NCBI RefSeq assembly: GCF_001029285.1
Contig: NZ_LDZY01000016.1
Coordinates: forward strand, 450 to 64,449
Reading direction: 5' to 3'
Source of the DNA: Desulfosporosinus acididurans
Lineage (GTDB): Bacteria; Bacillota; Desulfitobacteriia; Desulfitobacteriales; Desulfitobacteriaceae
Length of the DNA stretch: 64,000 bases
The position numbers and the translations under genes were made by a program. The notes under the pieces are model-generated. The model saw only the letters and a program-made list of their open reading frames with translations, did not search any database and was not told the DNA's origin. Shown piece by piece: positions 44,455 through 54,052 of this stretch. Positions within the stretch are counted from its first letter, which is position 1. Each line of letters begins with the position of its first letter.

Positions 44455-47400
44455 CTTTCCAAGGATTGCTGTATTTCTAAGCGCCGAGAATTAGCAATTA
44501 TGATTTCTTTCCCTAAAGAAAAGGAATAAAGAGAACACTGAGTAACCTCTATGCCCATAAGCCTTTCTATGGCCAAAGCATAAAGTGTCAGTTGAAGGGC
44601 ATAGCGATCTCTGAGAAGTTGTTCCGGGTCCTTTTCTTCCTTCCTCAGAGAATCTGTTTTGTAGTCTAGAATTTCTGCCCTGATCTCCTGTTCCTGCTTA
44701 GTGATCATGACTACATCTATGACTCCTTGAACCAGGATATTCGTTTGAGCTTGTTTCTGAGGTGGAAAAGTTATAGTAAAAGGAAGTTCCTTCAGAACTT
44801 GATCAGAACTGAAAAGACGTAACCCGAGGGACGTATGGAGCAGCTGAAGGATTTTCAGAGGTTCAATCGTCTTCTTTTGTTCTGTGGTGATAATTTCCTG
44901 CGCTTCGAGTCGATTAAGCAATTCCTTGATCTGGATTGTTTGATCCGCCGCTTCCAGCTTCAGCCAGGCTGAACCCCAATTCTTAAAGGGCAAATGCTGC
45001 ATTACGGTATGCAGAGCAGTTCCTCGTTCTGCAGCTGTAAAGGAGTGAGACGATTGCAGAAATTTGGGCCTGAGAATCCGGCCTTCCCTTGCCTGAAGGC
45101 TGTGGTGTTGAGGAGTCTCATCATCGGCATACCAGTTATGCTGACGTTTTAACTCCGAAACGCTGGTTTTAGCAACCTGGCTTACGGGATGGGGATATTT
45201 CCAGCTTAAGCGGCGATTGATCTCTGTATACCATTGTTCAACAGCTATAATCTCATCAGGTATTTTGCTAGCTTCTTCACTGGTTTGGCCAAGGCAATTT
45301 TGCTCCTGCCCTTCTGCTTCTTGAGAAAGCATAAGTACTTCTTGGCGGCTCATTTCTTGTTCCGATTCCAGGCTGTGATGATAGACAATTTCCCACGATG
45401 AGTTTGCCTCAGGAATAGTTAAAACCGATTGTTCCTGTTCTTTTCCTAAACCAAGTGAAGGATGACGGACTAGAGCCGGAACAATCCAATCGAGAAAGGA
45501 TTTTGCATTTCTAAGTTGATTATCAGGCAGAGGGACCTCTGGCCAGTCGGAAATTCGCTGCCACTTTAGTAGACTATTATCTAAGTTTTCTACATTCCCG
45601 TATAGAAATAGCCGTTCTTTGGCCCGAGTAAGGGCAACATAGAGAATACGCAGTTCTTCGGCTAAGGACTCTTGAGTCAGCCGCTGCTGAACAGCATATT
45701 GGATCAAAGAGGGGTAACGTACGTTATTTTCAACGTCAATGATTGGCATGCCCAGGCCTAATTGGGCGTGCAAAAGCAGCTTTCCTTTTAGACTTCGTGA
45801 ATTAAAGCTTCGCCCTAAGCCCACGACAAAGACTACTGGGAATTCTAGTCCTTTACTGGCATGGACCGTAATTAAGCGAACAACATTTTCATTCTCTCCT
45901 AAGGCACGTGCATTCCCCATGTCATGGCCCTGATCCTGAAATCGCTCTAAAAATCTAAGAAAGCGGAATAAGCCCCGGTAACGTGTAGCCTCAAAGCGTT
46001 TAGCCCGGTCGTAGAGTACCCGAAGATTAGCTTGACGCTGAACTCCCCCGGGCAATGTTCCTACATAAGCCAAATACCCGCTTTCTTCATAAAGTGACCA
46101 CAAAAATTCAGACAGCGACAAACGGCGGGACTGAGTACGCCATTCTTGGAGATTTGTCCAGAAATCAGCTGCTTTCTTCTTTAAGCGCGGAGCTGAGGCC
46201 AGTATGTCTCGGGCCTTTTCTTTGCGCAGCACTAGAGTATCGTTATACAAACTCAAAATCTGGGTAAACATGGTCAGGTTGTCCTCAGTAAGAGATTCCT
46301 CGGCAAAACTTGACCAGGCAGCGAGTGCCAAAGCTTCATAAAAGTCCCCTTCCGGAAGGATCATCCGCAATTTGCCAAGTTCCAGCCCGTTGAGGTCGAC
46401 AAGGGGCGAACGCAGAACTGCTGCCAAAGGGATATCCAGGTGAGGATTGTCGATAACTTTAAGCAGAGACATAATAATTTCCACTTCATGTGCTGCGAAG
46501 TAACCTGTCGACGTCTCAGCATAAACCGGAATGTCTGCCTTTTGAAATTCTTCCACGAATATGGGAGCTACTGCTGAGTAGGAACGCATTAATACAACGA
46601 TGTCGGAATATTGAACAGAGCGAAAATTTCCTAGATGTTTATCAAAAATCTGGAACTCAGAGTTTTGCACCATTTGTTGAATTCTCTCGCCGACAAAATG
46701 TGCTTCAATTCTAGCTTTATCAAATTCCTCCTGGGAAGATTCTTGATTTGTCAATTCCTCAGGGCTTGAACTCAGTTCCAGAGAGGAAGTTTCTCTTGAC
46801 CAAGAGTCCTTAAGGCTCTTTATATCGATAAGATGAACTTCAATTGGCCCTTCGGCAGTGGGGATTGAATCTTGTCCTTTAACAAAAGAGGCACCAAACC
46901 GTAAGGCTGCTTGATCGTCATAAGTAATTTCACCGGAACCATTTGTCATAATTTGACGAAATAGAAAGTTCACGCCGTCGACAATTTCTTGACGGCTTCT
47001 AAAATTGCGGTTTAAATCAATCACCATTTTGACAGACGATGCTGTATCAACGTCTAATTCCGGATTCCAATGGGGTAAGTTCGCATACTTGGTCAGAAAT
47101 AAACCGGGGTCGGCCATGCGAAAACGATAAATACTCTGTTTTACATCCCCAACCATAAAAAGGTTTGGAGAACGATCTTGGCGCGAGACACGTTTTAAAA
47201 TTTGTTCCTGAACAGGATTAATGTCTTGGTATTCATCCACTAAAACTTCATGGAAATAATCCTGAATTTCCAAGGCAATAACAGTTCCTTTTTCTTCTTC
47301 TTCAAGTAAGCTAAGTGCAAAATGCTCAAGGTCTGAGAAATCTACAATGTTGCGCAGCCTTTTAGCCTCCGCATAGTTGCGGGAAAATTCTAAGACTAAA

Positions 47401-48440
47401 CAGCCTATAGTCTGAGCCATTTTTGCCATAGGCTTTAAAGCTTCTAATTGACGCTCATGGGGATATGAAAAAAGTTCGCTCCGAAGTGTTGTTAACTTTT
47501 TTTTGGCCTCATCCCGAAGTTTTTTGCATTCTTCTTGCAATTGTTTATCCCCTTTTGAACGAGCAGTCGTTAATTTAGGGAATTTCAGGGATTCTTGTAC
47601 TTGAATTTCGCTCTTTGTCCATGAATTGGAGCTTACAAGTTTTTTTAAAATCTCCACACGATTGATATCATCTTGTAATGTTTCCGCATATTGGACCGGG
47701 CCTTCAGGCTTTTGAGCGATTTGCTCAGCGCTTTTCAGATTGTTTAAGGCTTCCTGAAGAGTGTCAAGAAGTCCTTGACGAATAATTTGTCCCCATTCGC
47801 TCTCCATCAGAGTTTCCAGGTTATCCCAGAAATAAGCTTGATCAAGAGCATTAAGCCATCGCAAGGGGCTTGGCTGGCTTTGGGCAAAATCGAAGATATG
47901 CAGTATTTGTTCCATAACTGCCAGATCATCTCGGTCTGAACCGAAAGCATCAATAAGTGAGATAAAGTCGGGGTCTTCTTTGTCATACCAAGCTTCAAAG
48001 AGATCTTCAATGACATCTTGGCGGAGGAGGGTTATTTCTGCTTCGTCGGCAACTCGAAATGCTGGATCAAGATCCAATTGGTAAAAATATTTTCTGATTA
48101 ACTCTAAACAAAAAGAATGCAGTGTTGTGATATTGGCTTTTTGCAGCAGAGCACGCTGCTGGAGCAGATGTTCGACTTGACGGATGTCATCCTCCTGGAA
48201 CAAGGCCTCGTCGATAGCTTTGCCAATTCTCTCCCGCATTTCATTAGCGGCCGCTTTGGTAAAGGTAACGACTAGAAAGCGATCCACATCGACAGGATTG
48301 TCTAAATCTGTGATTTGTTTAATGATTCGTTCTACTAACACAGCGGTTTTACCAGAACCGGCAGCGGCAGCTACCAAGAGTTGTCCGCGTAAATTAATCG
48401 CCGTACGTTGTTCTGCAGTCCATGAAGGCTTACTCATCAT
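44433..48440 (-). CDS. addA: AddA helicase-nuclease subunit
   Basis: The 1335-residue UvrD-type helicase has Walker A AAAGSGKTAVL (about residues 22-32), FTKAAANEMRERI (motif Ia), VDEYQDINPVQ (motif II), MVGDVKQSIYRFRMA (III) and TVHASKGLEFPVVFV (V). The C-terminal PD-(D/E)XK nuclease motif EILDYKTDSL lies near residue 1255. With AddB it resects double-strand ends to Chi. The start overlaps the addB stop (ATGATGAGTAA). The last six codons (ELVQLS) lie inside the omega-RNA-like element, so the native C-terminus was altered by that insertion. Confidence 0.95.
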   Translation of the reverse strand: MMSKPSWTAEQRTAINLRGQLLVAAAAGSGKTAVLVERIIKQITDLDNPVDVDRFLVVTFTKAAANEMRERIGKAIDEALFQEDDIRQVEHLLQQRALLQKANITTLHSFCLELIRKYFYQLDLDPAFRVADEAEITLLRQDVIEDLFEAWYDKEDPDFISLIDAFGSDRDDLAVMEQILHIFDFAQSQPSPLRWLNALDQAYFWDNLETLMESEWGQIIRQGLLDTLQEALNNLKSAEQIAQKPEGPVQYAETLQDDINRVEILKKLVSSNSWTKSEIQVQESLKFPKLTTARSKGDKQLQEECKKLRDEAKKKLTTLRSELFSYPHERQLEALKPMAKMAQTIGCLVLEFSRNYAEAKRLRNIVDFSDLEHFALSLLEEEEKGTVIALEIQDYFHEVLVDEYQDINPVQEQILKRVSRQDRSPNLFMVGDVKQSIYRFRMADPGLFLTKYANLPHWNPELDVDTASSVKMVIDLNRNFRSRQEIVDGVNFLFRQIMTNGSGEITYDDQAALRFGASFVKGQDSIPTAEGPIEVHLIDIKSLKDSWSRETSSLELSSSPEELTNQESSQEEFDKARIEAHFVGERIQQMVQNSEFQIFDKHLGNFRSVQYSDIVVLMRSYSAVAPIFVEEFQKADIPVYAETSTGYFAAHEVEIIMSLLKVIDNPHLDIPLAAVLRSPLVDLNGLELGKLRMILPEGDFYEALALAAWSSFAEESLTEDNLTMFTQILSLYNDTLVLRKEKARDILASAPRLKKKAADFWTNLQEWRTQSRRLSLSEFLWSLYEESGYLAYVGTLPGGVQRQANLRVLYDRAKRFEATRYRGLFRFLRFLERFQDQGHDMGNARALGENENVVRLITVHASKGLEFPVVFVVGLGRSFNSRSLKGKLLLHAQLGLGMPIIDVENNVRYPSLIQYAVQQRLTQESLAEELRILYVALTRAKERLFLYGNVENLDNSLLKWQRISDWPEVPLPDNQLRNAKSFLDWIVPALVRHPSLGLGKEQEQSVLTIPEANSSWEIVYHHSLESEQEMSRQEVLMLSQEAEGQEQNCLGQTSEEASKIPDEIIAVEQWYTEINRRLSWKYPHPVSQVAKTSVSELKRQHNWYADDETPQHHSLQAREGRILRPKFLQSSHSFTAAERGTALHTVMQHLPFKNWGSAWLKLEAADQTIQIKELLNRLEAQEIITTEQKKTIEPLKILQLLHTSLGLRLFSSDQVLKELPFTITFPPQKQAQTNILVQGVIDVVMITKQEQEIRAEILDYKTDSLRKEEKDPEQLLRDRYALQLTLYALAIERLMGIEVTQCSLYSFSLGKEIIIANSRRLEIQQSLESELVQLS

Positions 48441-51400
48441 GATCTCCTCCTTCCAACCAATGTAATTCACTTTTTGTTGATAGGTCATTATTCTCCGCTG
48501 AAGAGTCGATACGTTTCAGACGATTCCATAGATCTTCTTGGTCTAAGGGACGCAGTTCCCGATATTGATTTTCCGGAAGGAAGGGATCGAAGTGACATAC
48601 GGGTCGATAGGAGCAATATTGACAGGCGGTGCTTTTGCCTCGGCGATAAGGATTTAAGGAGATTTCGCCTGCAAGAATTTCCTCTCCCCTTTGCCTAAGG
48701 GTTTGATAAAGATAACGTTGAAGTATGGCAAATTGGTTTTCGGTGAGAACGTTGGCTCCTTTCCTAAAGGAACCGTCTTTATTTAATCTAAGGCCCAGCA
48801 ATTCGGATTGCCCTGAGGCAAATGAAGAGTCCATCGCTTCTAAAACCTGGGGGTCAGCTAATAAATAACCGCTGACTTTGACGGCTTTTAGCTTTTTCTC
48901 TTCAGCTTCCTCCGGACTGAGGGGAGACTTTTCGTCAAGCTGCGGTTCAAGCACAGGAAAATAGAGAAAACCTGCAGGCAATGGTGACGGGTTGACCGTA
49001 TTCAATAAAACCTCTGCTCCCTGCAGAGCAACGCTTAGATACGTGAGCAATTGAAGATTAAGGCCGTAGTAAATGGTATCCAGAGCCAAGGTCTGTTCAC
49101 GGGATTTATAATCAAGGATTCTTAAATAGACTTGTCCATGCAAGAAGGCAGCGTCAACCCGATCAATTTGTCCCGCTAAAACTAAGGAATCTCCTTCGGA
49201 TAAAGGAACCTCAACTCCGGGAAGTGTTTCATTGGGACCGAATTTGACTTCCAATTGGATGGGAAGGAATACGCCTCGCCGTGCATGCTCTCCCAGTACT
49301 CGAACGGCATGATGGACTGTGCGTTTGAGTTTGTGAGTGATATAACGATAACGAGCATTGCTTAAGAGAATTTCGTGTTGTAATTGAGGTGCCAGTTGAT
49401 CAGCTAACTCCGTGACAAGCGCCCAGGACTCTTCTTTTGTCAATTTTCCCCAATCCAAATCTCTTTCCTGGAGTTGTTGAGCAAAATCATGTAAAAGAGT
49501 GTGAAAAAATTCTCCCATATCCGGTCGGGAAAGTTGATACGTTGATCGTTCACGCAGCTTCAGTCCATAATGGGCAAAATGTCCAAAGGGACACTTGGAA
49601 AATTGTTCTAAGCGGGAAACACTTGCCTTTAAATGCTTGCCATAGAGGCGGCGTGCAAGTGAACGGGGAATTCGTTGTTCTTGGTTTTTGGCGGTTAGGC
49701 TGGACCGAATATAGTTCAGCTTCCGCTGATGATTAGGATCTTGACCCAGCCATCTCTCAGCAGCTTGCCAGAGGGTTGACAGAGGCTCTCCTTGCTGCTG
49801 CAGAAGTCGTAACTGATCGGCATAATATTGAAGGGCTGAGTTCCCTTGAGTAATCAATTCTAATGCTTCCTGATTGCCTAAAAAGTTCTCGGAAATTGAA
49901 AAAAGATGTTTGAGGCGCAGGATAACAGAGGAAACTGTAAGTGCTTTCCCCTCCTCATCGGTTAGAGGATACGAGACTACTAATTTTTCCCTCGCTCTTG
50001 TAAAAGCAGTATAAATAAAAAATTGTTCCTCGTAGATTTGAGCTTTCCCTTTAGGCGCGAGAGAAATTCCCTCTTTTTGTAATTGTTCTCGTTCTTCCGC
50101 ATCGAGAACTCCTTCAGAAGCAGGTCTGGCCGGAAGAACTCCTTCATTGGCTCCTAAGATGAATTGAATTCGCACCTCAGGATTGCGCGAACGGTCTAAG
50201 GAACCAACGAGGACTTGATCAATTCCTGGAGGAATTTGCCCGAGTTCAAGAGCTTCGATTCCTGAGGTGAGAATTAAGAGATATTCCTCAAGGTCCAAGG
50301 TTTCGTCACCTAAACCAGATACAATTTCATCGAAGACTTGGATAACAGCGTTCCAGAGCTGCTCCTGAAGCTTGGCTTCACTCAGCTTTCCTTCGCTTAG
50401 AGATTTTTCCGCCCACCTCTTTAAGGTTAAGGGGACGTTGAGGTTCTCTAAAAATGAAAACAGTGCTTCTGTAATCTCCCGAACCGTTAAATCTTCTTTT
50501 TTCTTTATTGAACCAAGCGTATTGAATAGAGGAATAATTTGCTCATAGATAATTGATCTGCAGGTATTTAACTGAGCTTCGAATTTTTGTTCACGATCAA
50601 GTTGTTCTTCATTCTGACCCAGCGACCATTGGCGATGATAACGCCAGGGGATATTGTTTCTCCAACGTTCTCCGTGTATTCCATGCTCGAGAATATAGTT
50701 TTCCAAACGATCGATATCGTCTCTTTGCAGCGGGAAAAAGTCAGTCTTCAAGCAGCGAAAGAGCGGTTCGTACGCCCAATTACTAGAAACAACTTCAAGG
50801 ATCGAGAGAACTAATTCGATGAAAGGATGATGAAGGATAGTGTGTTTATGATCAATATAAAAGGGAATCTCGTAAGATGTAAAGGCTTGAGAGATTAACT
50901 CCTGATACCCCGGAAGATCACGTGTCATAACGGACATGTCTTTCCAAAACATTCCTTCATCTCGAGCGTAGCGTCGTAATTCTCTGGCAATCCCTTCGAC
51001 TTCTGCCCGTCGATTGACTGCGGAAATTATTTGAATTCCGGGTGAATCTATAGCGGGAGCAGGTGCTTGATTATAGGGAATCATAGGATAGGTAGAATAA
51101 TGCTTCTCTAAATAATCGAGCCAAGGATGGTTAAAGCGTTTTGCTGTTTTAAGTATTGTCGGAGGCAGAACCTGAACTCCAGTTTCCAGGGCCAATCGCT
51201 GCAATGCTTGATAAGTTTGCCAGGGGCCTGTAAAAAACTCTTCCCCTATTTTTAACGCGCTTTCTTCCAGATCCCTTTCCTTCGCGATAATGTCCGGGTC
51301 AAGCGGAATTGTAATCACAATATCAGCGGCCGTCATAAGCAGGCGTTTTAAAACCTCAAGCTCCTGAGGAGTATAGCCATTGAAACCGTCGATCCAAACT

Positions 51401-51987
51401 TGGGCTCCCTGAACAAGAGGCGCAATGGGAATCTTGGCGGCTAATAGGGAAAGCTCATCATCAGGATCCCTTACATCTTGTCCAAGAGATGCTTGAAATT
51501 CTTCGTAGATTAAGGCTAAATCATGGAGTTTATTTTCCAATATCTCTTGATTGCTTTTAACATAACGCAAATCATAAGGGGTAATTCGATAGGTTTTAAA
51601 TTCCCCGATCGTTTGTGCCAGAAGGTCAGCCATTCCGGGTCGAGTTGCCGAACGGGCAAAGGCTTTAAGTTCCAGACGATGCTTTAAAAGAATTCGCCGC
51701 AAAAGCATTCGTTTGCCAGTAGCCCCAATTAGAATCTTCTGTCCTCCGCCAGTTTCTGCAAAAACTCGCCAGCCCATGCGCCGAAAACTTAAGACCAGAG
51801 CCCGCAGGCTTCCACCCAAATCCGGTGTATTGGCCAGGGCCACTTCCATCTGATAGCTCGCCTGTTCGGGCACAAGCAGGATTATTGGATTTCCCCATGG
51901 TTGGTTCCGAAGTTCCCGGCGGATTTCCTCTAAGCAAAGAGTACTTTTGCCACTGCCTGCTCGGCCAATTACCAATCGGAGGCTCAA
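48430..51987 (-). CDS. addB: AddB helicase-nuclease subunit
   Basis: The 1185-residue protein has Walker A VIGRAGSGKSTLC (residues 6-18), an inactive helicase core typical of AddB, and the nuclease motif RILDYKSREQ (about 965). The iron-sulfur cysteines are present: SKCPFGHFAHYGLKL earlier, and CQYCSYRPVCHFD (about 1135-1147) near the end. The gene precedes and overlaps addA, the usual Firmicute order. No sbcD/sbcC follows addA here; a degenerate SbcD/SbcC-like pair lies 11 kb away. Confidence 0.95.
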   Translation of the reverse strand: MSLRLVIGRAGSGKSTLCLEEIRRELRNQPWGNPIILLVPEQASYQMEVALANTPDLGGSLRALVLSFRRMGWRVFAETGGGQKILIGATGKRMLLRRILLKHRLELKAFARSATRPGMADLLAQTIGEFKTYRITPYDLRYVKSNQEILENKLHDLALIYEEFQASLGQDVRDPDDELSLLAAKIPIAPLVQGAQVWIDGFNGYTPQELEVLKRLLMTAADIVITIPLDPDIIAKERDLEESALKIGEEFFTGPWQTYQALQRLALETGVQVLPPTILKTAKRFNHPWLDYLEKHYSTYPMIPYNQAPAPAIDSPGIQIISAVNRRAEVEGIARELRRYARDEGMFWKDMSVMTRDLPGYQELISQAFTSYEIPFYIDHKHTILHHPFIELVLSILEVVSSNWAYEPLFRCLKTDFFPLQRDDIDRLENYILEHGIHGERWRNNIPWRYHRQWSLGQNEEQLDREQKFEAQLNTCRSIIYEQIIPLFNTLGSIKKKEDLTVREITEALFSFLENLNVPLTLKRWAEKSLSEGKLSEAKLQEQLWNAVIQVFDEIVSGLGDETLDLEEYLLILTSGIEALELGQIPPGIDQVLVGSLDRSRNPEVRIQFILGANEGVLPARPASEGVLDAEEREQLQKEGISLAPKGKAQIYEEQFFIYTAFTRAREKLVVSYPLTDEEGKALTVSSVILRLKHLFSISENFLGNQEALELITQGNSALQYYADQLRLLQQQGEPLSTLWQAAERWLGQDPNHQRKLNYIRSSLTAKNQEQRIPRSLARRLYGKHLKASVSRLEQFSKCPFGHFAHYGLKLRERSTYQLSRPDMGEFFHTLLHDFAQQLQERDLDWGKLTKEESWALVTELADQLAPQLQHEILLSNARYRYITHKLKRTVHHAVRVLGEHARRGVFLPIQLEVKFGPNETLPGVEVPLSEGDSLVLAGQIDRVDAAFLHGQVYLRILDYKSREQTLALDTIYYGLNLQLLTYLSVALQGAEVLLNTVNPSPLPAGFLYFPVLEPQLDEKSPLSPEEAEEKKLKAVKVSGYLLADPQVLEAMDSSFASGQSELLGLRLNKDGSFRKGANVLTENQFAILQRYLYQTLRQRGEEILAGEISLNPYRRGKSTACQYCSYRPVCHFDPFLPENQYRELRPLDQEDLWNRLKRIDSSAENNDLSTKSELHWLEGGDHDE

Positions 51988-52044
51988 ATTAATTGCTCCT
52001 TTCCAATGAAAAACATGTCTGAAATTTGGATTGCCAAATCCTTT

Positions 52045-52986
52045 TTAAATCTCTATATGCCGTACTTGAGAAATCTCACTTAACAGTGCTGCGCCAACAG
52101 ATGGCTGATAAGAAGGTTGAAGCAATTGCAGGTTAGAAAACTCTTCATAAATAGTCAATAAAAATGTGGGCTCAATAAATTCCCAAATATGGGTAATACC
52201 TCCAACAAGCCCTAGGTCAATACCTTGAGTTTTCCGGAGCAGTGCTCTGGTAACGAGCCCTAAATCTCTTCCTGCTTGGGCAAATATTGCTTCTGCGACA
52301 GCATCCTGGTTCCGAGCCGCCTCTACAACTATAGGAACTAAAGCTGCAATATCTTTATTTGTGCGTTCTGCTTGATTCAGCCAGTCAACAATTTCACGCA
52401 CTTGTTTTAGCTGCAAATGATTTGACACTATTGATTCTAAAATACTTTTAGGCCCGTAGCCATCACAGGATGCAACCATAGCTGCAAGCGCCTTACGTCC
52501 AATATCATAGCCGCTGCCCTGGTCACCTATTAAATGCCCCCAGCCCCCAATGCGAAAGACCTTTCCCTCGTCATTAACTCCGAGGGCCACAGTTCCGGTT
52601 CCAACAGCCAAAACATTTCCGAAAAATCTCCCTCTTACAGACATTAAGGCGCCAAAAGCATCATTCTCCATAACAATAGGAATATCACGAAAAGATAATC
52701 CTCGTACTTCCTCTAATTTTAGTAATTCATCTCTTAAACCATTCGCCATAATATTCCAGTCCTCAGCGGTGTCAATACCCGCAAGGCTAATTCCGATACC
52801 TTCTAAAGAACCCTCTTTCAGAGCATCGCGAATTCCGTTCACGATATTGTTTACAGCTTGAGTTCTGCCAACAACGTGATAGTTACTTGAAGGGTTGAGC
52901 TGAGAACAAAGTATTTTTCCGGTTGAATCAAGGGCTACAACTTCTGTCTTACTGCCTCCGCCGTCCACTCCGATTCTTATTCCCAT
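52045..52986 (-). CDS. BadF/BadG-type ATPase, N-acetylglucosamine kinase-like
   Basis: The 313-residue sugar-kinase/actin-fold protein has the phosphate-1 motif GVDGGGSKTEVVALDSTG (residues 5-22). GISLAGIDTAEDW, VMENDAFGALMSVRG, LAVGTGTVALG and GWGHLIGDQGSGYDIGRKAL follow. These are typical of GlcNAc kinases (NagK-like) that salvage cell-wall amino sugars. ATG 52986 has SD AGGAAG; the longer frame to 53061 is disfavoured. No cell-wall recycling gene is adjacent. Confidence 0.85.
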   Translation of the reverse strand: MGIRIGVDGGGSKTEVVALDSTGKILCSQLNPSSNYHVVGRTQAVNNIVNGIRDALKEGSLEGIGISLAGIDTAEDWNIMANGLRDELLKLEEVRGLSFRDIPIVMENDAFGALMSVRGRFFGNVLAVGTGTVALGVNDEGKVFRIGGWGHLIGDQGSGYDIGRKALAAMVASCDGYGPKSILESIVSNHLQLKQVREIVDWLNQAERTNKDIAALVPIVVEAARNQDAVAEAIFAQAGRDLGLVTRALLRKTQGIDLGLVGGITHIWEFIEPTFLLTIYEEFSNLQLLQPSYQPSVGAALLSEISQVRHIEI

Positions 52987-53125
52987 GTTAGCACTTCCTA
53001 TTCTATGGTAAATCAAGCATCTATTTCGGCAATCCAATTCTTTGTACTGTCCTAGAAGCATACTACAATAATAGGTTATCTAAATTATAGCACGTGTCAA
53101 CGACATCAGAATGTTCCCATACTAA

Positions 53126-53187
53126 ATTTCGCAGCAAAGGCAGCAGAACAACGGATAACCGGTCTTCTCCTGCCTTTGCTGCGAAAT
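53126..53187. repeat. Perfect 18-bp inverted repeat in a divergent promoter region
   Basis: ATTTCGCAGCAAAGGCAG (53126-53143) and CTGCCTTTGCTGCGAAAT (53170-53187) are exact complements around a 26-base loop. They lie between the divergent kinase and deacetylase genes. No T-run follows, so a simple terminator is unlikely. It may be a regulatory palindrome or a small mobile palindrome. Confidence 0.8.
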
Positions 53188-53298
53188 CGAATATGATCAC
53201 GTGCTTGGAGTGAGTAGGTATGAGATAAGATTTTGAAAGAGTATGCATGGTTCAAGATATTTACCCATAGGATAATAAAGCAATTGGGGGTGTAAACG

Positions 53299-54048
53299 GT
53301 GCTTTTTTTGTTATTAACTCGAAGAAGACTAATTATGCTTTGCTTATTTATCACTATTATGGGAGTTATCATCTTCACCACAGCGACTTCACTAACAGCC
53401 CCTTCTTTGGTACGTATTCCAGGAACCTATTACATGGCTCATACACAGGAAAAAGTAGTTGCCTTAACTTTTGATGATGGTCCTGATCCCATTGACACGC
53501 CACAAGTCTTGGAAATACTTAAGGAAAAAGAAGTCAGAGCAACATTTTTTGTTTTAGGGCAAGCTGTTAAGGATAATCCAAGGTTATTAAAGCGTTTAGC
53601 CAATGAAGGTCATGAAATCGGAAATCATAGTTATGACCATGATTATAAACAACAACGCCTTTTGAAAGAGATTAGTCAAACGGACGACGAAGTTTATGCG
53701 GCAACGGGTATCCATACTTATTTTTATCGCCCGCCTGGAGGTTTTCTGTCAAAGGCGCAACTGGAAAGTATTAAAAAGAATGGCCATGTCGTTGCTCTCT
53801 GGAGTGTCGATAGTAAAGACTGGCGCAATCCTGGAGTTAATCAAATTGTTAAAAATGTTATGAATAATGTTTTCCCGGGAGCAATTATCCTTATGCACGA
53901 TGGCGGTTATCATCGAACTCAAACTGTTAAAGCCCTGGGATTAATTATTGATTCTCTTAAAAGAGAAGGTTATCGAATCGTTACCTTAAGTGAACTAAAA
54001 AAATTTGATACAGAACGTAATTCTGAACTTAATTCGGAACTAAAGTAA
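53299..54048 (+). CDS. Polysaccharide deacetylase (PdaB-like)
   Basis: The 249-residue protein has an N-terminal signal anchor (IMLCLFITIMGVIIFTTATS, about 12-31) and an NodB domain. The domain motifs are VVALTFDDGPDP (catalytic Asp and metal Asp, about 54-65), HEIGNHSYDHDY (metal His), YRPPGG, WSVDSKDW, and ILMHDGG. It removes N-acetyl groups from peptidoglycan or chitin-like glycans; PdaB-type members act in sporulation. Start GTG 53299 is supported by GGGGGTG, and ATG 53335 is an alternative. It ends only four bases from the convergent GGDEF gene. Confidence 0.88.
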   Translation: MLFLLLTRRRLIMLCLFITIMGVIIFTTATSLTAPSLVRIPGTYYMAHTQEKVVALTFDDGPDPIDTPQVLEILKEKEVRATFFVLGQAVKDNPRLLKRLANEGHEIGNHSYDHDYKQQRLLKEISQTDDEVYAATGIHTYFYRPPGGFLSKAQLESIKKNGHVVALWSVDSKDWRNPGVNQIVKNVMNNVFPGAIILMHDGGYHRTQTVKALGLIIDSLKREGYRIVTLSELKKFDTERNSELNSELK

Positions 54049-54052
54049 ACAA

